Positions 59,825 through 64,000 of a DNA stretch of 64,000 nt are shown one piece after another. The notes beneath the pieces are model-generated. The model worked only from the letters and a program-made list of their open reading frames with translations. It ran no database searches and was not told the origin of the DNA. This DNA comes from Chloroflexota bacterium (GTDB lineage: Bacteria; Chloroflexota; Anaerolineae; Anaerolineales; Villigracilaceae). Where the stretch lies: contig JACPVF010000002.1 in the NCBI GenBank assembly GCA_016191845.1, positions 16,973 through 80,972 of the forward strand. Reading direction: 5' to 3'. A program made the position numbers and the translations under genes. Each line of letters opens with the position of its first letter. The stretch's first letter is position 1.

Positions 59825-60005
59825 GACCGTATCTTACCCGCAATCGGGCGGCTTGACAAGAAAGCCGCAATTGTCGTCCACCTAAATAATCCCAGGTGAA
59901 AATTGCACTTTCCACCCTCAAAAAAGCACAATTTTCACCCGAGTGCGGTATAGTTTAGTGCTTTGCCGAGCGCGGGGACTGGCAAAATTCTTTTGGGAGC
60001 GCACC

Positions 60006-61292
60006 ATGTCTGCCTTCGTCATGAAACATCCCCTCATTCAAACCCTGTTCGAGTTGAAGGGCAATCCACGCATCTCGGTGTGGACCGAGATCATGTTCGG
60101 CCTGCCGTACAACCTGTTCGCGCCGTTCGCTTCGGTGTACATGCTGGCCTTCGGGGTGACCGACCAGCAGATCGGCGCACTGGCCAGCCTGGGGCTGGTG
60201 GTGCAAATCTTCTCGGCGCTGGTGAGCGGCGCCATCGTGGACAAGTTCGGCCGCCGCCTGACGTTGTTCGTCAGCGACCTGTTATGCTGGAGCGTGCCCT
60301 GCGCGATCTGGGCCGTTGCGCAGGACTTCCGCTTCTTCGTGGCTGCGGCCGCGATGAACGGCCTGTGGCGCCTCTCGAACACCGCCTGGACCTGCCTGAC
60401 GGTCGAGGATGCCGAGGAGCGTCACCTCGTCCACATCTGGACCTGGATCTCGATCTTTGCCTTTTGCACGGCGCTGGTCACTCCCCTGGGCGGCTGGTTC
60501 GTGGGGCGTTTCGGGCTGGTACCCGCCGTGCGCGGACTGTACGCCTTCGGTTTCGTCATGCTGGCCGTCAAGGCCGTGGTCCTCTATATCTACTCGCACG
60601 AGACGGCGCGCGGCGTACAGCGCAGGGAAGAGACCCGTCACCGCTCGCTGGTCAGTCTGCTGGGTGAATACGGCAGCGTCTTCGGCCAGGTGCTGCGCTC
60701 CAGGCCTCTGCTGGCGGCGCTTTCGCTGATGATCATCTTCAACATCTACACCACCGTCAGCGGCAGTTTCTGGGGCGTGCTGTTCACCAGGAAGCTCGGC
60801 TTCGATGAAGGGTTGATCGCGGTGTACGTGGCCATCCGCTCGTTCGTGATGACGGTCAGTTTCTTCGCCCTCGGGCCGCGCCTGACCAACCTGCGCCGCT
60901 TCCGTTTGCCGCTGTGGACGGGCTTCAGCATCTTCATCGTCAGCCAGTTATTGCTGGTGACCATGCCGCCGCAGGCCGCCGCGCTGCTGGTGATCAGCGT
61001 GGCGCTGGAGGGGGTGGGCTCAGCCCTGGTCAGCCCGATGACCGAATCACTCCTGGCGTTGTCACTCGAATCAAAGGAGCGCGCCCGTGTCAGCGCGATG
61101 GTGTACGTGGCCCTGCTGGTGGTGATCTCCCCCTTCGGCTGGATCGCGGGCCAGCTCTCGGCCCTCGACCGCGCCCTGCCCTTTGCGCTGAACCTGGGCC
61201 TGTTCGCCCTTGGCCTGCTGGTGGTATGGATCATCGGCCGCCCAGGCATCTTTCCCCCCGCGCCGCAGCCTGAACCTGTCCAAGCAGAATGA
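60006..61292 (+). CDS. MFS transporter
   Basis: 12-TM hydrophobicity; GAIVDKFGRRLTLFVSDLL MFS loop motif. Start assigned at MSAFVM. Confidence 0.88.
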   Translation: MSAFVMKHPLIQTLFELKGNPRISVWTEIMFGLPYNLFAPFASVYMLAFGVTDQQIGALASLGLVVQIFSALVSGAIVDKFGRRLTLFVSDLLCWSVPCAIWAVAQDFRFFVAAAAMNGLWRLSNTAWTCLTVEDAEERHLVHIWTWISIFAFCTALVTPLGGWFVGRFGLVPAVRGLYAFGFVMLAVKAVVLYIYSHETARGVQRREETRHRSLVSLLGEYGSVFGQVLRSRPLLAALSLMIIFNIYTTVSGSFWGVLFTRKLGFDEGLIAVYVAIRSFVMTVSFFALGPRLTNLRRFRLPLWTGFSIFIVSQLLLVTMPPQAAALLVISVALEGVGSALVSPMTESLLALSLESKERARVSAMVYVALLVVISPFGWIAGQLSALDRALPFALNLGLFALGLLVVWIIGRPGIFPPAPQPEPVQAE

Positions 61293-61301
61293 GAGAAGCA
61301 A

Positions 61302-61333
61302 CATCCCCCTCCAGGCTGGAGGGGGACGTTTTT
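61302..61333 (+). terminator. Rho-independent terminator
   Basis: TCCCCCTCCA-ggc-TGGAGGGGGA-cg-TTTTT. Confidence 0.8.
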
Positions 61334-61436
61334 CCAGTGATTGAGTATTTGCCCATTGTTGGGTAAAATCGAACCAACAGTTTAGGACACACAACGGCAT
61401 TCTAAACACTGGTTGGGTATTCAGCAGGAAGGTGTT

Positions 61437-61982
61437 ATGAAAACGAAACTGATTAAACCGCTAAAAGAGAATATTCTCTTATTGACGGGCTGGCTTTTGT
61501 TCTTTGCACTCCTTAAAGTGTTTGAATTCTCGTGGAAATCTTGGGGTAAAAACTCAATGTGGCATGTATGGGTTTCATATTTAGGGGTGTCTGATGCGCG
61601 CCTTTCTGTTTCTCTAAGTTTTATTGTGATCGTAGTCGGTGTTGGATATCTCGCCTTTGCGCTTTCCTGGCAATTGATTGTATTTCCAACCCTGCGACGG
61701 GGAAATTTGATTAATGCCAGTGTAAGTTATCTGCGCATTCTGGATTGGTGGCTCACCTATTGCTGGTACTACCTTCTCTACTCCCTGCCAATCGTGTTCA
61801 TTATTCTATTCTTACCAGTTCTATTCTTATCAGTTTTAAATCCCATAGCAGAGAACACCCAAGATGTGATTATCTTCATATTACAAACCGCGCTCAGCCT
61901 GTGGCTCTATCGGAAGACAACCTTATCCTGCTTGTCAGAATTATCACCTGTAAAGACAGAGCCACAACCAAATCCATCTTAA
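61437..61982 (+). CDS. Hypothetical membrane protein (first AT-rich accessory ORF)
   Basis: Several TM segments; AT-rich composition relative to preceding genes; start codon 19 bp after a GTTGGGT heptamer. Confidence 0.6.
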   Translation: MKTKLIKPLKENILLLTGWLLFFALLKVFEFSWKSWGKNSMWHVWVSYLGVSDARLSVSLSFIVIVVGVGYLAFALSWQLIVFPTLRRGNLINASVSYLRILDWWLTYCWYYLLYSLPIVFIILFLPVLFLSVLNPIAENTQDVIIFILQTALSLWLYRKTTLSCLSELSPVKTEPQPNPS

Positions 61983-61998
61983 TGAAGTCTTCTCAGAA

Positions 61999-62098
61999 CA
62001 TTTCGCGAAGCGTGGCGCCGAGTTTAGAGTCCACGCCCGCCTACACACAGGTATCCCACTCGCTCCGCTCGGGGGCAATGCCGCAAACCGTTGGGTGC
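61999..62098 (+). repeat. Cassette-associated repeat copy A (5'-truncated, attC-like 3' end GTTGGGT)
   Basis: Shares CATTTCGCGAA with copy C and CCACGCCCG..CTACAC.CAGGTATCCCACTCGCTCC.CTCGGGG.CAAT..CGCAAACCGTTGGG with copy B. Confidence 0.7.
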
Positions 62099-62114
62099 AC
62101 AACAAGGAGGTAAT

Positions 62115-62627
62115 ATGCTGAGTGACCTTTACCGCGAGATAGCTAATGGAATATATTTTGTTTCATCACAGGTTCAACAGTATGAAGCGAGAAACAATAA
62201 TGTCAAAGTCTTGGCTGCTGGTGCGACAAAGGCAAGAAAATTTGATCACGACGAAGATGTGAAAAGTGGGGCGGGTTGGATTATCTCCAGGCGCGCCGTG
62301 CTTTTACTCACAACTGAAAAACTTGTTTGTGGATCTTGGGAAATTCCAATCGAAAGTATCAAGGAAGCACATTTATTACGTGTGAAAAGTATGTTTGCAA
62401 AGGCGTATGTTCTGAAGGTAACTACGGAAAGTGGGCATTATCAATTTGGTTTACAGTATGACCCAGCATGGGAAAAACAAACTGCACTAAAGTTAATTGT
62501 TGAGGATGGAAAAATAAAACGCTCAGTAATAATGAGTATGGTCAGAATACTGGTTTGGCTATATTTAATCGGCTTATGTGTCTTTAGCGTTTGGATAAGC
62601 TTCAAAGATATAGCTTTTGGTAATTAG
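62115..62627 (+). CDS. Hypothetical protein with PH/GRAM-like domain and C-terminal TM
   Basis: AGWIISRRAVLLLTTEKLVCGSWEIPIESIKEAHLL...VLKVTTESGHYQFGL; ATG 18 bp after repeat A heptamer. Confidence 0.6.
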   Translation: MLSDLYREIANGIYFVSSQVQQYEARNNNVKVLAAGATKARKFDHDEDVKSGAGWIISRRAVLLLTTEKLVCGSWEIPIESIKEAHLLRVKSMFAKAYVLKVTTESGHYQFGLQYDPAWEKQTALKLIVEDGKIKRSVIMSMVRILVWLYLIGLCVFSVWISFKDIAFGN

Positions 62628-62650
62628 TATAGGCGATTGAAGGTGAAAGT

Positions 62651-62819
62651 GCGCCTAACAAAGCGTACACCCCCGTTTCGCTTCGCTCACGGGACGAGCA
62701 GCCTGACGTGTGGTTTCCATACTTCGAGTTTTTCCTACTCCCAAGCAGAGTCCACGCCCGTCTACACGCAGGTATCCCACTCGCTCCACTCGGGGACAAT
62801 ATCGCAAACCGTTGGGCGC
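62651..62819 (+). repeat. Cassette-associated repeat copy B (attC-like: GCGCCTAAC ... GTTGGGCGC)
   Basis: Terminal heptamers GCCTAAC (62653-62659) and GTTGGGC (62811-62817) fit RYYYAAC/GTTRRRY and are mutually complementary with one mismatch. Confidence 0.7.
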
Positions 62820-62850
62820 TGGCCCATGAAAGGGATTAAATTTGCAAAGA

Positions 62851-63525
62851 ATGACTTTCTTGGCTATTGTAATTTCAAGTCTTTTGATTAGTTGTGCTTC
62901 CCAAAAAACAACCATTTACCCCACTGCCACACTAACTGGCATTCAACCAATTGAACTTACTCAATTGACAAAACCAATTTCGACTCCCAATATCAGTAAC
63001 ATACCAAGAGAAGCGCATGATTTCCTGCCCAACCCGACAGCAACACCAGATTTAGAGCGAAGAAAAGCTGAAGAAATTGCAATTTATTCAGCTTTTCTAA
63101 AAGAAACTTGCACGACTCAAGATAAGTCTTCAATTACTTTTTTGGTTTTAGAGGAGACAGTTTATGAAGAAGGTTATTATAAAGATACAGACCTCTTGCA
63201 AGAAGAACCGTCCTTATCCGTACAAACTTTACAGGACTATCGAAGAAATAATAAGGCGCAGAGGTTACCTCCTGAGATCCTTCCCGAAAATGGCCCTTGT
63301 AAATTCATTAGTCCAGACGAAGTAGCAGCCCAAAAAGAAAACTGGGATTATAAAAATTGGCTCATATATTTTTCATCAATTGGATTTAATGAAAAATATA
63401 ACCAAGCAATATTATTTAGTGGGTATTACTGTGGAAAATTATGTGCAGGCGAAGAGTTATATATCTTGCTTCGTAATAACGGAAAATGGGATGTCAAACG
63501 ATGGTTTCCACTATGGATATCTTAG
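62851..63525 (+). CDS. Hypothetical lipoprotein
   Basis: MTFLAIVISSLLISCASQ with lipobox; start could be upstream TTG 62842; ends just before repeat C. Confidence 0.6.
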   Translation: MTFLAIVISSLLISCASQKTTIYPTATLTGIQPIELTQLTKPISTPNISNIPREAHDFLPNPTATPDLERRKAEEIAIYSAFLKETCTTQDKSSITFLVLEETVYEEGYYKDTDLLQEEPSLSVQTLQDYRRNNKAQRLPPEILPENGPCKFISPDEVAAQKENWDYKNWLIYFSSIGFNEKYNQAILFSGYYCGKLCAGEELYILLRNNGKWDVKRWFPLWIS

Positions 63526-63538
63526 TTGATAATACAAT

Positions 63539-63768
63539 GCGTCCAACAAAGCGCGCACCCCGCTTCGCTTCGCTCACAGGGCGGGTGGCCTGGCGCGCGG
63601 GAGTCTGCGCAATTTACAAGCATTTCGCGAAACGCGGCTTCTAGCTTTCCCTGTTCCCAAGCAGAATCCACGCCCACCCTGGTTGTCGCGGTCGCAGGGA
63701 GTGTCGAGACACACACGCAGGTATCCCGTTCGCTCCGCTCGGGGACGATGCCGCAAACCATTGAGCGG
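63539..63768 (+). repeat. Cassette-associated repeat copy C (GCGTCCAAC ... ATTGAGCGG, with internal extra segments)
   Basis: 5' heptamer GTCCAAC fits RYYYAAC; shares CCCAAGCAGA.TCCACGCCC and CACGCAGGTATCCC.TTCGCTCCGCTCGGGGAC.ATGCCGCAAACC with A/B; 3' heptamer degenerate. Confidence 0.65.
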
Positions 63769-63906
63769 TTCTTTGCAGAACAAAAAGAAACAAAAATGAG
63801 TATATCGGAATGGAAATGTCATTGCCATGATAGCCTTTGCAAGTCCTTGATAGCAGCCCGGCTTTATCTTTGCAGAAATCTGTGACGAAAAGGAGCAAAG
63901 AATAAA

Positions 63907-64000
63907 ATGAATAAGGCAATTCGAGTTTCATCTTGGCTGGGCGTTCTTTTATTTGTCGGGGCTGTAGTCTGCCTGATCGCGTTTAACATGATTGGATCAG
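63907..64000 (+). CDS. Partial CDS at right edge (membrane protein N-terminus)
   Basis: AAGGAGCAAAG RBS-like sequence then ATG; MNKAIRVSSWLGVLLFVGAVVCLIAFNMIGS runs off the window. Confidence 0.5.
   Translation, partial: MNKAIRVSSWLGVLLFVGAVVCLIAFNMIGS

Noticed and set aside
61999-63768. CRISPR array interpretation of the repeats near the right edge
   Set aside because: Repeats are 100-230 bp, imperfect, and separated by ORFs of 500-700 bp; no short regular repeat-spacer pattern.
63526-63885. 119-aa plus-strand ORF spanning repeat C
   Set aside because: Most of its length is the repeat itself read through; a real coding sequence is more likely the edge ORF starting at 63907.

Overview
This 64 kb window looks like part of a Chloroflexota (Anaerolineae-type) chromosome; the taxonomy is inferred from gene style only. 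Most of it is ordinary housekeeping or metabolic DNA: homogentisate dioxygenase, TypA/BipA, TilS, GroES, an LCP protein, MtaB, FolD, a diheme cytochrome c, PadR/CPBP genes, an ABC-2 exporter, a P1 peptidase, LysA and an MFS transporter. Four regions stand out. (1) 33.0-46.9 kb is a large sensory operon with a multi-PAS kinase of about 1160 aa and a REC-PAS-GAF-HK-REC protein of about 2380 aa, joined by ATGA overlaps; the C-terminal kinase part of the large protein has visibly different codon usage. (2) 46.9-54.5 kb is an uncharacterised membrane-protein cluster. It contains a CtaB-like prenyltransferase, a His-rich polytopic protein with two HxH helices, a paralogous pair of small membrane proteins and an FGE-fold lipoprotein without the catalytic cysteines. 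A divergent Crp/Fnr gene sits beside it, with three TGTGA-N6-TCACA-type palindromes in the promoter regions. (3) 61.4-64.0 kb is an AT-rich accessory tail of small co-oriented ORFs, each followed by an imperfect repeat. Two of the repeats begin with RYYYAAC and two end with GTTRRRY, as integron attC sites do, suggesting an integron-like cassette array with no integrase in the window. (4) 12.5-13.4 kb encodes a tyrosine-recombinase-fold protein whose catalytic residues appear substituted. No rRNA, tRNA, CRISPR array or transposase was recognised.
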